Assembly (NCBI GenBank): GCA_021813685.1
Contig: JAKAJS010000080.1
Location: forward strand, 1 to 39,331
DNA length: 39,331 nucleotides
Direction: 5' to 3'
Source of the DNA: Deltaproteobacteria bacterium
Lineage (GTDB): Bacteria > Desulfobacterota > Syntrophobacteria > Syntrophobacterales > Syntrophobacteraceae
Part shown: one piece after another, positions 16,975 through 24,506 of the stretch
How the letters are laid out: every line of letters starts with the position of its first letter
Numbering within the stretch: the first letter of the stretch is position 1
Translations under genes and position numbers: made by a program
Notes under the pieces: generated by a model
Seen by the model: only the letters and a program-made list of their open reading frames with translations
The model's database searches: none
Told to the model about the DNA's origin: nothing

Positions 16975-19845
16975 ATGCTTACGAACCCCCTTACCGGACA
17001 CATCCTGGATTCAGTGCCCGCTGAACACAGACAGGAAAATATCCTGAGGCTGGCCTCCCGCATGGCGGCTTGTGGAGAGTCGATTCCCATCGGCGCGCTC
17101 GCCGAACCGGCGACCTGTGTGGCGCCTGACATGCCGGTGGAGAAAGTGCGCCAGGTGCTCTGCGGGGAAGAGCCGATCACAGGCCTGGTCGTAACGAGCA
17201 GCGAGCAGCCGGTCGGTCTGGTGATGAGCCTGCACCTGGACAGAATCTTAGGCAGCCGATTCGGCCATGCCCTTTACCATGCCAAGCCGATATCGAAGCT
17301 AATGGATCCCGATCCCCTGATCGTCACATACGGCATGCCCATCGAAGAGGCGGCAGACCGTGTGATGGAGCGTGAAAGAGGCAATATCTTCGATCACATC
17401 ATCGTGATGCGCAACGATCGGCTTCTCGGTGTGGTATCGGTCCCCGGGCTTTTGGAGACTCTTGCCCGTCTCGAATCGGAGCGAAGGTCGGCACTCGCCC
17501 GCCTCACAGAAGATCTTCGCAATTCCCGCGAGATGCTCACAACGGTCATCGAAAGCCTGCCTCACTCCATTTCCTGGAAGGATGCGCATCTACGCTACAT
17601 GGGTTGCAACCGCAATTTTGCGCAGGAAACGGGGTTTTCAACCCCGGTGGAAATTATCGGCAAAGATGACAGCCGGCTTATCTGGCCCGAACAGCAGGCC
17701 GACCTTTTGGCTCAATGGGACCGGCAGGTCATGCAGACCCAAGTTCCCATCCGGCAGATGGTGGAATCGGACAACACCTGCCTGGAAATCCAAAAGATCC
17801 CGATGTTCCATGCCGAGACTTTTCTGGGCATTTTGGATATTCACGAGGATGTCACCGAAAAGGAGCAGGCGGCACGGGCCGTGGCGTCCAACCGTGCGAA
17901 GTCTCAATTTCTGGCACACATGAGCCACGAAATCAGGACCCCGTTAAATGGGGTGCTAGGCATGGCGGAATTGCTCCTGGGAACCCGGCTTGACCAGCGC
18001 CAGCGCCACCTTGCCGAAACGGTTCTCCACTCGGGGGAGTCTCTCCTGCGTGTTCTCAACGATATCCTGGATTTTTCCAAGATCGAGGCGGGCAAACTCG
18101 AGTTGGAATGCATCGCATTCCAACTGCACGATGAAATAGAAGAAATGATGGAGATCATGGCGGGCAACGCCCACAAAAAAGGGCTGGAGTTTATCTGCCG
18201 TATTGAAAGGGAGGTCCCGGATCTTTTGGTGGGAGACCCGGGACGGCTGCGTCAAATTCTCACCAACCTGGTCGGGAATGCAATCAAGTTCACCGAAAGC
18301 GGCGAAGTCCTGGTACGGGCCTTTCTGGTCGAAGAAAGCGGCGAGGCGGCTACCCTGGGATTCGAGGTGAAGGATACGGGCATCGGAATCCCGACTAAAG
18401 AGCAGACGCGAATTTTTGAGTCCTTCTCCCAGTCGGACTGCTCCATGAGCCGGAAGTACGGGGGCACGGGGCTCGGTCTTTCCATCTCCCGGCAGCTCTG
18501 CAGAATGATGGGCGGAGATATCGGCGTCGAAAGCCGCCCCGGCGGAGGAACTACTTTTCGCTTCACGATTCGCATCGATAAGCAAGGTGGTGAAACATCC
18601 GTAGAGGATTCCTGCCGGCTGAAGGAGCCGCAAAACCTTCGGGTACTCATCGTCGATGACAACGAAAACAATCGGGCGGTCCTGCAATACCAGGTCGACT
18701 CCTGGGGAATCGGCAACGAAAGCGCGGAAAACGGCCCGCTGGCGCTGGAAATGCTGCGGAAGGCGCACAGGGAAGGAAGGCCCTTTGACATAGCCATTCT
18801 GGATATGATGATGCCCGGCATGGACGGAATGGAACTTGCCCGGGCGATAAAAGCCGATGCGCGGCTGTGTGAGACGAAGCTTCTCGTCCTCACCTCCATC
18901 GACTATGCAAGCCCTGAAAAAATAAGGCAGGCGGGCATAGACGCCTCCCTGACCAAGCCCGCTCGACGCTCCAAGCTCTATAACTGCCTGCTCGGCCTGA
19001 GCGGCATGATCCCGCCGAACCGGGACATGCCTCCGGGCAAATCCAGGGAAAAAGAGAAACTGACCGGCCGCCTGCTCCTGGCGGAAGACAATCCCATCAA
19101 CCAGGAGGTGACCCGCGGGATGGTTCAAAGACTGGGCTGCGAACTCGATACGGTTGAAAACGGCGAACAGGCTTTGCTGGCTATATCCGAAAGAAGATAC
19201 GATTTAATCCTGATGGATTGCCAAATGCCCGTGATGGACGGCTATACGGCGACCAGACTCATCCGCGAAAAGGAAAAACGGGGCGAGTTGGGCGCCGGGC
19301 ACCTGACGATTGTAGCTCTTACCGCCCATGCCATGTCAGGTATCCAGGAGCAATGCCTGGCCGCGGGTATGGACGACTACCTGGGAAAGCCCTTCACTCT
19401 GGATCAGCTCCATGAAACGCTCGCGCGCCGGCTCGGTACGAAAGCCCCCAGCGTGCCAATTCCACCGCAACCGGCTCCTCCCCCCGTCCAGTTATTGGAC
19501 CCCAACATCCTCAACTCCATTCGGGCACTCCAGTCCGAGGGCATGCCCGATGTCTTCCAAAAGGTGCTCAATATATACATGCAAAAATCACCCGGTCTCA
19601 TGGAAAACCTTCGGCAGGCGATTTCGACCGGCAACGCTTCGGCAGTAGAGTTCGCCGCTCACTCTCTCAAATCGGCAAATGCCAACATGGGGGCACTGGA
19701 ACTGTCCGCCTTGTGCCGCGAATTGGAGCAACTCGGGCGCTCGGGGAGCATCGAGGGCGCCCCGGAAATATTCGCCCGCATGGAGAAGACTTATCCGCTC
19801 GTTTTGGACGCCCTCAAAGCAGAGCTCACCGGAGGGGCCTCTTGA
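16975..19845 (+). CDS. Cytosolic CBS-PAS hybrid histidine kinase with two receivers and an HPt
   Basis: Complete phosphorelay in one chain of 956 residues, without membrane segments. Order: paired CBS-type modules (about 30-160), short coiled coil, PAS (about 190-300; SLPHSISWKD, YMGCNRNF), HisKA with H318 in MSHEIRTP, HATPase (N box [24 protein letters not shown]), receiver 1 with D610 in LDMMMPGMDG, receiver 2 with D748 in MDCQMPVMDG, and HPt with H896 in AAHSLKSAN. CBS pairs often bind adenosyl ligands such as ATP, AMP or SAM; binding here is inferred. The ATG with CCGGAGAG upstream is preferred to an in-frame TTG at 16945. The gene overlaps the GGDEF-EAL gene by 4 bp, so the relay output may feed that protein's receiver. 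A Pho-box-like operator lies upstream. A close paralogue is at 24507. Confidence 0.93.
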   Translation: MLTNPLTGHILDSVPAEHRQENILRLASRMAACGESIPIGALAEPATCVAPDMPVEKVRQVLCGEEPITGLVVTSSEQPVGLVMSLHLDRILGSRFGHALYHAKPISKLMDPDPLIVTYGMPIEEAADRVMERERGNIFDHIIVMRNDRLLGVVSVPGLLETLARLESERRSALARLTEDLRNSREMLTTVIESLPHSISWKDAHLRYMGCNRNFAQETGFSTPVEIIGKDDSRLIWPEQQADLLAQWDRQVMQTQVPIRQMVESDNTCLEIQKIPMFHAETFLGILDIHEDVTEKEQAARAVASNRAKSQFLAHMSHEIRTPLNGVLGMAELLLGTRLDQRQRHLAETVLHSGESLLRVLNDILDFSKIEAGKLELECIAFQLHDEIEEMMEIMAGNAHKKGLEFICRIEREVPDLLVGDPGRLRQILTNLVGNAIKFTESGEVLVRAFLVEESGEAATLGFEVKDTGIGIPTKEQTRIFESFSQSDCSMSRKYGGTGLGLSISRQLCRMMGGDIGVESRPGGGTTFRFTIRIDKQGGETSVEDSCRLKEPQNLRVLIVDDNENNRAVLQYQVDSWGIGNESAENGPLALEMLRKAHREGRPFDIAILDMMMPGMDGMELARAIKADARLCETKLLVLTSIDYASPEKIRQAGIDASLTKPARRSKLYNCLLGLSGMIPPNRDMPPGKSREKEKLTGRLLLAEDNPINQEVTRGMVQRLGCELDTVENGEQALLAISERRYDLILMDCQMPVMDGYTATRLIREKEKRGELGAGHLTIVALTAHAMSGIQEQCLAAGMDDYLGKPFTLDQLHETLARRLGTKAPSVPIPPQPAPPPVQLLDPNILNSIRALQSEGMPDVFQKVLNIYMQKSPGLMENLRQAISTGNASAVEFAAHSLKSANANMGALELSALCRELEQLGRSGSIEGAPEIFARMEKTYPLVLDALKAELTGGAS

Positions 19846-21962
19846 ACCGTGTCGAAACAACGCGCGAGCTGCCGCTCATCCTCATCGCCGACGACGACAT
19901 GATGCTCAGGGTCATGGCCAGGGCGCGGCTGGAAGCATTGGGCTTTTCGGTTGTGGAAGCCGAGGACGGGGCGCAGGCTTTGCAAACGATCCAAAGTGTC
20001 GAACCCGAGCTGTTCGTCCTGGACGTCATGATGCCGGAAAAAGACGGGTTCGAAGTCTGCCGCGGGCTCCGGGCGAACCCGAGGTTTGCGCATGCGCCCA
20101 TCCTCATGGTCACGGGACTCGAAGATGCAGACTCGATCAACAGGGCCTACGAAACCGGAGCAACCGACTTTATAACCAAACCGATCAACTGGGTCATTTT
20201 CGGTCATCGCGTTCGCTACATGTGGCGCGCCGCAATGGTCGGCGAGGAGTTACGGAGAAGCGAGAATAAAAACAAAACACTGGTAAACGCGATCCCCGAT
20301 CTCATGTTCCACCTGCAAAAAGACGGCGCCATTCAGGAGTATAAACTGCCGAAGGCCCTGCAAACCTCATGGGCGAACGGCGAATTGTACGGGAAGAATA
20401 TCGACGAGGCCTTTCCATCGAATTCGCGGCAAATTTCGATAAGTGTAGCCAGAGCGCTCGAAACCGGGGAAATGCAGGTTTGTGAGCACCAGGAAAAGTC
20501 GGGACGCGCCACAACCTATTACGAATCCCGTATTGTCGCCGGGCAGGACGAGGGCGCCGTAGTCATCGTTCGCGATATCACGGAGAAGAAAAATGCCGAG
20601 GAGCAAATACTCCATCTTGCCTATAACGACACGCTGACTGGTCTTCTCAACCGCAATTCGCTCAGGGAGCATCTGAACCGGGCGCTTTCCGAAGCCAAAC
20701 GATGCGGAAGCTGCGTCGCCGTGATCCTTTTCGATCTTGATCGGTTCAAAAGGATCAACGACACCTTCGGCCACAACACCGGGGACCAACTCCTGGAAGC
20801 CGTCGCAGACCGGCTTCTAAGGTGTGTGCGCAAGGGAGACCTGGTCGCTCGCTCCAACCCGCACGGCTCGGCAATATCGGTTGGCCGCCTTGGCGGCGAT
20901 GAGTTCCTGACGCTTTTGCCCGAGATCGAAAAAACCGGGGACGCCGGAAAAGTTGCCCGAAGAATACTCGACTCCATTTCTCACCCATTTTTCATCGCGG
21001 GCAGAGAAATCTTCATAACCGCAAGCATTGGCATCAGCGTGTATCCCCATGACGGAGATGATGCGGAGACGCTGCTGAAAAACGCAGATGCCGCAATGTA
21101 TCATGCCAAAGATCAGGGGAAAAACAACGTCCAGTTTTATAGTAGAGAGATCGATCCGGCGGCCCGTGAGAGCCTCGCGCTCGAAAACGAAATGCGAAAG
21201 GCCATGGAGCGCGGGGAATTCACGGTGTACTATCAGCCCCAGGTCGATCTGAGGAGCGGGAAGATCGTGGGTTGCGAGGCTCTCCTGCGGTGGCCGCACC
21301 CGGAAATGGGATTTATATCTCCCCAGCAGTTCATTCCGCTCGCAGAAGAAACCGGTCTCATTGTGCCTCTGGGCAAATGGGTCCTGTTCCAGGCGTGCAG
21401 GCAGGCCAAAGCGTGGAATTCGGCCCTGCCCTCCGGCCTTCGAGTGAGTGTAAACCTTTCCAGCTATCAGTTCAGACAAAAAGATCTCATCGATGTCATT
21501 GGAGAAAGTCTCGAAACCTCCGGACTCCAACCCGCCCACCTCGAGCTGGAAATAACCGAAAGCGCCATAATGCAGGATACCGAAGGGGCCGTTCTCATGC
21601 TCAAAGCCTTACGGCAGATGCAAATTCGGATCGCAATCGACGATTTCGGGACCGGATACTCTTCTTTGAGCTATCTTAAAAGATTTCCGCTAAACGTCCT
21701 CAAAATCGATCAATCTTTCATCCGTGACATTACGAAAAACAGGCAGGACGCCTCCATAACCACAGCGATCATCGCGCTGGCCCAAAGTCTTGGCCTGGAA
21801 GTAATCGCCGAAGGAGTCGAAACACGGGAGCATCTGCAGTTTCTGAGCGACAAGGGGTGCAACCTGATGCAGGGCTATTTTTTCAGCCGGCCGGTTCCCG
21901 CCGATGAGTTTCAAAGACTTCTCCAAGAACACAGCAGTAAGGAATTATTCGTAAAGAAATGA
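19842..21962 (+). CDS. REC-PAS-GGDEF-EAL response regulator (c-di-GMP turnover)
   Basis: Response regulator of 706 residues that can make and/or degrade cyclic-di-GMP. The receiver has DDD at the N-terminus and phosphoacceptor D61 in LDVMMP; a weak PAS follows. The GGDEF domain has an intact GGDEF at 351-355, but the RxxD inhibitory-site candidate RKGD (330-333) is pushed away from it by about 11 extra residues (SNPHGSAISVG). The EAL domain has EALLRW at 479-484, NLSSYQF, ELEITES, DDFGTG, KIDQSF and EGVE, so phosphodiesterase activity is expected. The start is a TTG at 19842 that overlaps the kinase's TGA (TTGA), with GGAGG at 19831; no better start exists in frame. Coupling suggests the kinase at 16975 phosphorylates this receiver. 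Confidence 0.92.
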   Translation: MNRVETTRELPLILIADDDMMLRVMARARLEALGFSVVEAEDGAQALQTIQSVEPELFVLDVMMPEKDGFEVCRGLRANPRFAHAPILMVTGLEDADSINRAYETGATDFITKPINWVIFGHRVRYMWRAAMVGEELRRSENKNKTLVNAIPDLMFHLQKDGAIQEYKLPKALQTSWANGELYGKNIDEAFPSNSRQISISVARALETGEMQVCEHQEKSGRATTYYESRIVAGQDEGAVVIVRDITEKKNAEEQILHLAYNDTLTGLLNRNSLREHLNRALSEAKRCGSCVAVILFDLDRFKRINDTFGHNTGDQLLEAVADRLLRCVRKGDLVARSNPHGSAISVGRLGGDEFLTLLPEIEKTGDAGKVARRILDSISHPFFIAGREIFITASIGISVYPHDGDDAETLLKNADAAMYHAKDQGKNNVQFYSREIDPAARESLALENEMRKAMERGEFTVYYQPQVDLRSGKIVGCEALLRWPHPEMGFISPQQFIPLAEETGLIVPLGKWVLFQACRQAKAWNSALPSGLRVSVNLSSYQFRQKDLIDVIGESLETSGLQPAHLELEITESAIMQDTEGAVLMLKALRQMQIRIAIDDFGTGYSSLSYLKRFPLNVLKIDQSFIRDITKNRQDASITTAIIALAQSLGLEVIAEGVETREHLQFLSDKGCNLMQGYFFSRPVPADEFQRLLQEHSSKELFVKK

Positions 21963-21964
21963 AA

Positions 21965-21993
21965 CAGCTACTTTCCTGACATACGGATGTAAC
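21965..21993 (+). promoter_or_regulatory. Pho-box-like direct repeats upstream of the DksA-type gene
   Basis: CTGACAT (21976) and ATGTAAC (21987) are spaced 11 bp apart; a weaker third unit CAGCTAC lies at 21965. Ten bp after the last unit is CATGCT (22004-22009), a 3/6 match to a -10 box, which is the spacing seen in PhoB-dependent promoters. The start codon is 68 bp after the repeats. Confidence 0.45.
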
Positions 21994-22060
21994 AAGAGTT
22001 GGGCATGCTGGGAAAAGCAGATGCGCACCACAAATCTTCCAAAGCAGGAAAGGACTGGAG

Positions 22061-22426
22061 ATGGACGAACATACTTTGAAAGATTTCAGGAAAATGTTGG
22101 AAAAAAACATGAGAGGACTTCTTGAGGGCGGCCAGGCACCCTACGCGAAGCTTAAAGATCACGGTCCCAACGACCCCATGGATGTGGCGGATATGGCCTC
22201 TCATCAATGCGATCAGGTTCTGGGCCACACGATTCATTACCGCAATCACAAGCTTGTGCAGGAAATCAGGTCCGCCCTACAGCGCATTGACGACGGAGAA
22301 TTCGGGGTCTGCTCCCTTTGCTCCGATTCCATAGGGCTTGGTCGGCTGCAGGCCCGCCCCACCGCCATGCTTTGCATACGCTGCCAGGAGGCGATGGAAA
22401 GCATTCAGCGCAGGTTCGCAGCTTAG
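22061..22426 (+). CDS. DksA/TraR-family zinc-finger transcription factor
   Basis: A 121-residue protein of the DksA type, which binds in the RNA polymerase secondary channel and modulates initiation, often with ppGpp. The coiled-coil tip motif DxxDxA is intact (D41, D44, A46 in MDVADMAS). The C-terminal zinc finger has all four cysteines: C84/C87 (CSLC) and C105/C108 (CIRC). It is shorter than E. coli DksA (151 residues), mainly at the N-terminus. AAGGA lies about 11 nt before the ATG. The gene stands between the GGDEF-EAL gene and a convergent MntP-like gene, behind its own Pho-box-like operator. Confidence 0.9.
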   Translation: MDEHTLKDFRKMLEKNMRGLLEGGQAPYAKLKDHGPNDPMDVADMASHQCDQVLGHTIHYRNHKLVQEIRSALQRIDDGEFGVCSLCSDSIGLGRLQARPTAMLCIRCQEAMESIQRRFAA

Positions 22427-22461
22427 CTTAGGGTCATAAGGAGTATACAGCTGATTTATTT

Positions 22462-22550
22462 GCAAAATCCCCCTAAATCCCCCTTTTTCAAAGGGGGACT
22501 TGGATTCGCATCACCCGATGCGTTCCAGGGTTTCCGGCTGGACACTGGTT
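22462..22550 (+). repeat. Interspersed hairpin repeat, family 1 (copy A)
   Basis: Starts GCAAAATCCCCC, contains a perfect 8-bp stem with 3-nt loop (CCCCCTTT, TTC, AAAGGGGG), then ACTTGG, TCACCCGATGCGTT, CAGGGTTTCCGG and GGACACTGGTT. Nearly identical copies lie at 33931-34010 and 37157-37246; a diverged inverted copy lies at 11049-11127. It sits exactly between the convergent DksA-type and MntP-like genes, where it can act as a two-way terminator. Confidence 0.8.
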
Positions 22551-22566
22551 TTGCCTCATACGCCGG

Positions 22567-23220
22567 TCAGAGAAGCTCGAAGATGCCGATGCAAATCAGG
22601 AGCAGACCCGCGGCAAGCCCTGAATACCTCCCGAAGACCCGGTTCCCGTAGCGGCCGCCGATCATTAAGCCCGCAACGATGGTCGCGATGCTGAAAAGGA
22701 ACACGGAGACCGCAAGCCATACTATGTTCAGGCCAATCAATCCGGCCCCGACCCCGTTGGCGATATTGTTCAGGGTCAGGGCCAACCCAAGTACCGACCC
22801 CTCTTTCAGATCGATATGGCTGGAATGATCCGTATCCGCACTGCACGGGTTGTTTAGAATCGCCAGGACCCTTCGGAAAAAAGACCGGGGCGCTGCACTC
22901 ATCACCGCCGCATTCTCGCTTGCGTGCAAGACTTGAGACGCCGACGCCACAGAATCGTAGACCGCAACCCACACCCCTGCGCCTATCAATATCGCCGATC
23001 CGAGGTGATTTGCAGTCTCAGGCTTTAAAAACAGAAACAGGCTTCTGCCGAAAGCGGTCGAAAGAAAGGTCCCCAGTGTCGTAATCGCGGCAATCAGCAG
23101 ATTCGAACCGAGAGGAATCGATATCCCTCTTGCACCATAGGCTATCCCGATTCCAACATTATCGAGATTGCAGGATATGGCCATAAGGAGAATCAGAGAA
23201 GATTCCGCTTCTTTCACCAT
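22567..23220 (-). CDS. MntP/YtaF-family membrane transporter (putative Mn2+ efflux)
   Basis: A 217-residue membrane protein with about six hydrophobic segments and two related halves. The half-signatures are MAISCNLDNVGIGIAYGARG near residue 14 and LALTLNNIANGVGAGLIGLN near residue 140; acidic and Asn residues in such helices bind the metal in MntP. The SCNLDN version is closer to YtaF, the sporulation-annotated branch, than to E. coli MntP, so the cation is uncertain. The start at 23220 has AAGGGA upstream; a longer frame to 23268 lacks one. The gene is convergent with the DksA-type gene. Confidence 0.85.
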   Translation of the reverse strand: MVKEAESSLILLMAISCNLDNVGIGIAYGARGISIPLGSNLLIAAITTLGTFLSTAFGRSLFLFLKPETANHLGSAILIGAGVWVAVYDSVASASQVLHASENAAVMSAAPRSFFRRVLAILNNPCSADTDHSSHIDLKEGSVLGLALTLNNIANGVGAGLIGLNIVWLAVSVFLFSIATIVAGLMIGGRYGNRVFGRYSGLAAGLLLICIGIFELL

Positions 23221-23277
23221 TGATGCGTCCCTTGCTTCTTGCGAACAACGGGGGAAAATTCCCCGCACCTCACCCGA

Positions 23278-23340
23278 AGAGCCGCGTAGCGGCGAGGGGG
23301 GGCAGGGGGCGATAGCCCCCGCTCTTTTATGCTTCGAACG
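23278..23340 (+). repeat. Interspersed hairpin repeat, family 2 (copy E1)
   Basis: Two hairpins in a row: GCCGC-GTA-GCGGC and GGGGGC-GATA-GCCCCC, followed by GCTCTTTT. The second is a textbook terminator shape on the plus strand, although both neighbouring genes are on the minus strand. A near-identical copy is at 31766-31829. Confidence 0.75.
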
Positions 23341-23403
23341 GTGCTCAGCCCTTCTAACATAAAGTCTTCGGCTGCTTTGTCACGTTCTTAATTCATTACA
23401 TCC

Positions 23404-23958
23404 CTACACAACCGATTCAGTAGCGGGGAGTTCTACGGCTGGGGTGGAATAGAGGCGGATAGCTTCTTCGCCGATCAGGCCGACGGCTGCTGCCGCGGTT
23501 ATTCCCCCGACAGGCAAAGGCAGGAGGGCGTGAAGGTCGAGGGCTCCGGAAAGGAGTGAAACACCTGCAGCCAGGCCGGTGGCGGCGACAACGGCAACCA
23601 TTTCCGGAACGCGCGCCTCGTCGTCTATATCCTTTCCGTACAGGAGGGCTATTTCGAGGATGAGATAGAGATGCATGCGGCTAAGAACGGAAGTTCCCCC
23701 GACAACACCCAGGAACTCGAATGCGTAGCCAAGCCCCGGGACCAGGCTCGGCAGGTGCATGAGAGCGCCGCCGAGAAAGGAAAGGGACGTCTGGGCCGAG
23801 ATGAGCCTTCGCGCTTTTTGCTCCGCGCTCTCCTGCGGGTAGCGGCCATTCACCGCCTCCACCACCTTTCGCACCCGGTCTTTGCGAAGGCGGAGGAAAA
23901 AGTAGAAGAACTGGTCGGCGAGAATGGACTGCCGGGAGGCAGCGTCCCGGGCATGCAT
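23404..23958 (-). CDS. EcsC-like hypothetical membrane-associated protein
   Basis: A 184-residue protein. After a charged helical N-terminus (FLRLRKDRVRKVVEAVNGRY), several hydrophobic or amphipathic stretches follow: LSFLGGALMHLPSLVPGLGY, YLILEIALLYGKDIDDEA, VVAATGLAAGVSLL and a Gly/Ala-rich tail. The LYGKDIDD phrase and the Gly-rich segments recall the EcsC family, but the match is by eye and weak. The role is unknown. It starts 4 bp after the DUF5132 gene, whose last codons supply the GAGG ribosome-binding site, so the two are co-translated. Confidence 0.6.
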   Translation of the reverse strand: MHARDAASRQSILADQFFYFFLRLRKDRVRKVVEAVNGRYPQESAEQKARRLISAQTSLSFLGGALMHLPSLVPGLGYAFEFLGVVGGTSVLSRMHLYLILEIALLYGKDIDDEARVPEMVAVVAATGLAAGVSLLSGALDLHALLPLPVGGITAAAAVGLIGEEAIRLYSTPAVELPATESVV

Positions 23959-23962
23959 GGAG

Positions 23963-24238
23963 CTAGGCCTCTTCGGGTTGGGGGCCGGGGTGGGCTCCCT
24001 GCCCTTCGGCTATCAGTTCGGCCTTCACTTCCGCCGTGATGTCTTCGAGCGATTCCATGGCCTCCGAGAGGAGTTCCCTCCCCTTTTGCGCGGCAAGCAA
24101 CCCGGTCTTTACCGTTGCTTTGATCAAAGGCCTCATGACATTTCCTGCGGCGGGAAGAATCACCGGGGCAAGAAGAATCGCCCCGATCCCGATGATAATC
24201 GGGGAACTGATTTTCAATCCGTTGTCAAAAAGCGCCAT
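23963..24238 (-). CDS. DUF5132-like small membrane protein
   Basis: A 91-residue protein with one hydrophobic segment near the N-terminus (PIIIGIGAILLAPVILPAAG, about residues 13-32), a basic stretch (RPLIKATVKTGLLAAQKGRE) and an acidic C-terminal helix (EAMESLEDITAEVKAE). This order matches the DUF5132 family, whose members often occur near HMA_2 proteins and P-type ATPases. An HMA_2 protein (27182) and an ATPase (12541) are in this window, but not adjacent. AGGAG precedes the ATG. It leads a two-gene operon with the EcsC-like gene. Confidence 0.7.
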   Translation of the reverse strand: MALFDNGLKISSPIIIGIGAILLAPVILPAAGNVMRPLIKATVKTGLLAAQKGRELLSEAMESLEDITAEVKAELIAEGQGAHPGPQPEEA

Positions 24239-24393
24239 CTTCTTTTTCTCCTGGTGTGTAACGATACCTGCAAGGCTTACAAGTAGGAGGTCGCAGGGCG
24301 CGTGTCAATAAGAGTTTCGCAATTTTTCATTCCATTGCCTACAAAAAGTGTCGCAGAACGGGAAGATGTTATTACCTGGCGGCGGGAGGCCGA

Positions 24394-24422
24394 AAGTCAC
24401 GGGAACGTAACCCGGGTGCAAT
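24394..24422 (+). promoter_or_regulatory. Pho-box-like direct repeats upstream of CBS hybrid kinase 2
   Basis: AAGTCAC (24394), ACGTAAC (24405) and GTGCAAT (24416) at exact 11-bp period with 4-bp spacers. The first two match the Pho half-site core (GTCA, GTAAC). The start codon is 84 bp downstream, close to the 79-bp gap seen for the paralogous kinase at 16975. Confidence 0.45.
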
Positions 24423-24506
24423 CAAGAAGCGACGGATTCTTGCGATTATCTACGCTGCGCTTTGCCCATTCGTGGGTGATTATTGGACATACGGCTGGAG
24501 AAGCTC

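Noticed and set aside
17956-19128. 390-codon open frame antisense to hybrid kinase 1
   Set aside because: The sense strand carries HATPase and receiver motifs throughout; antisense frame is a composition artefact.
22427-22566. Riboswitch or metal-sensing leader for the MntP-like gene
   Set aside because: This stretch lies downstream of that minus-strand gene and consists of repeat copy A; the true upstream region (23221-23403) shows no yybP-ykoY-like pattern I could recognise.
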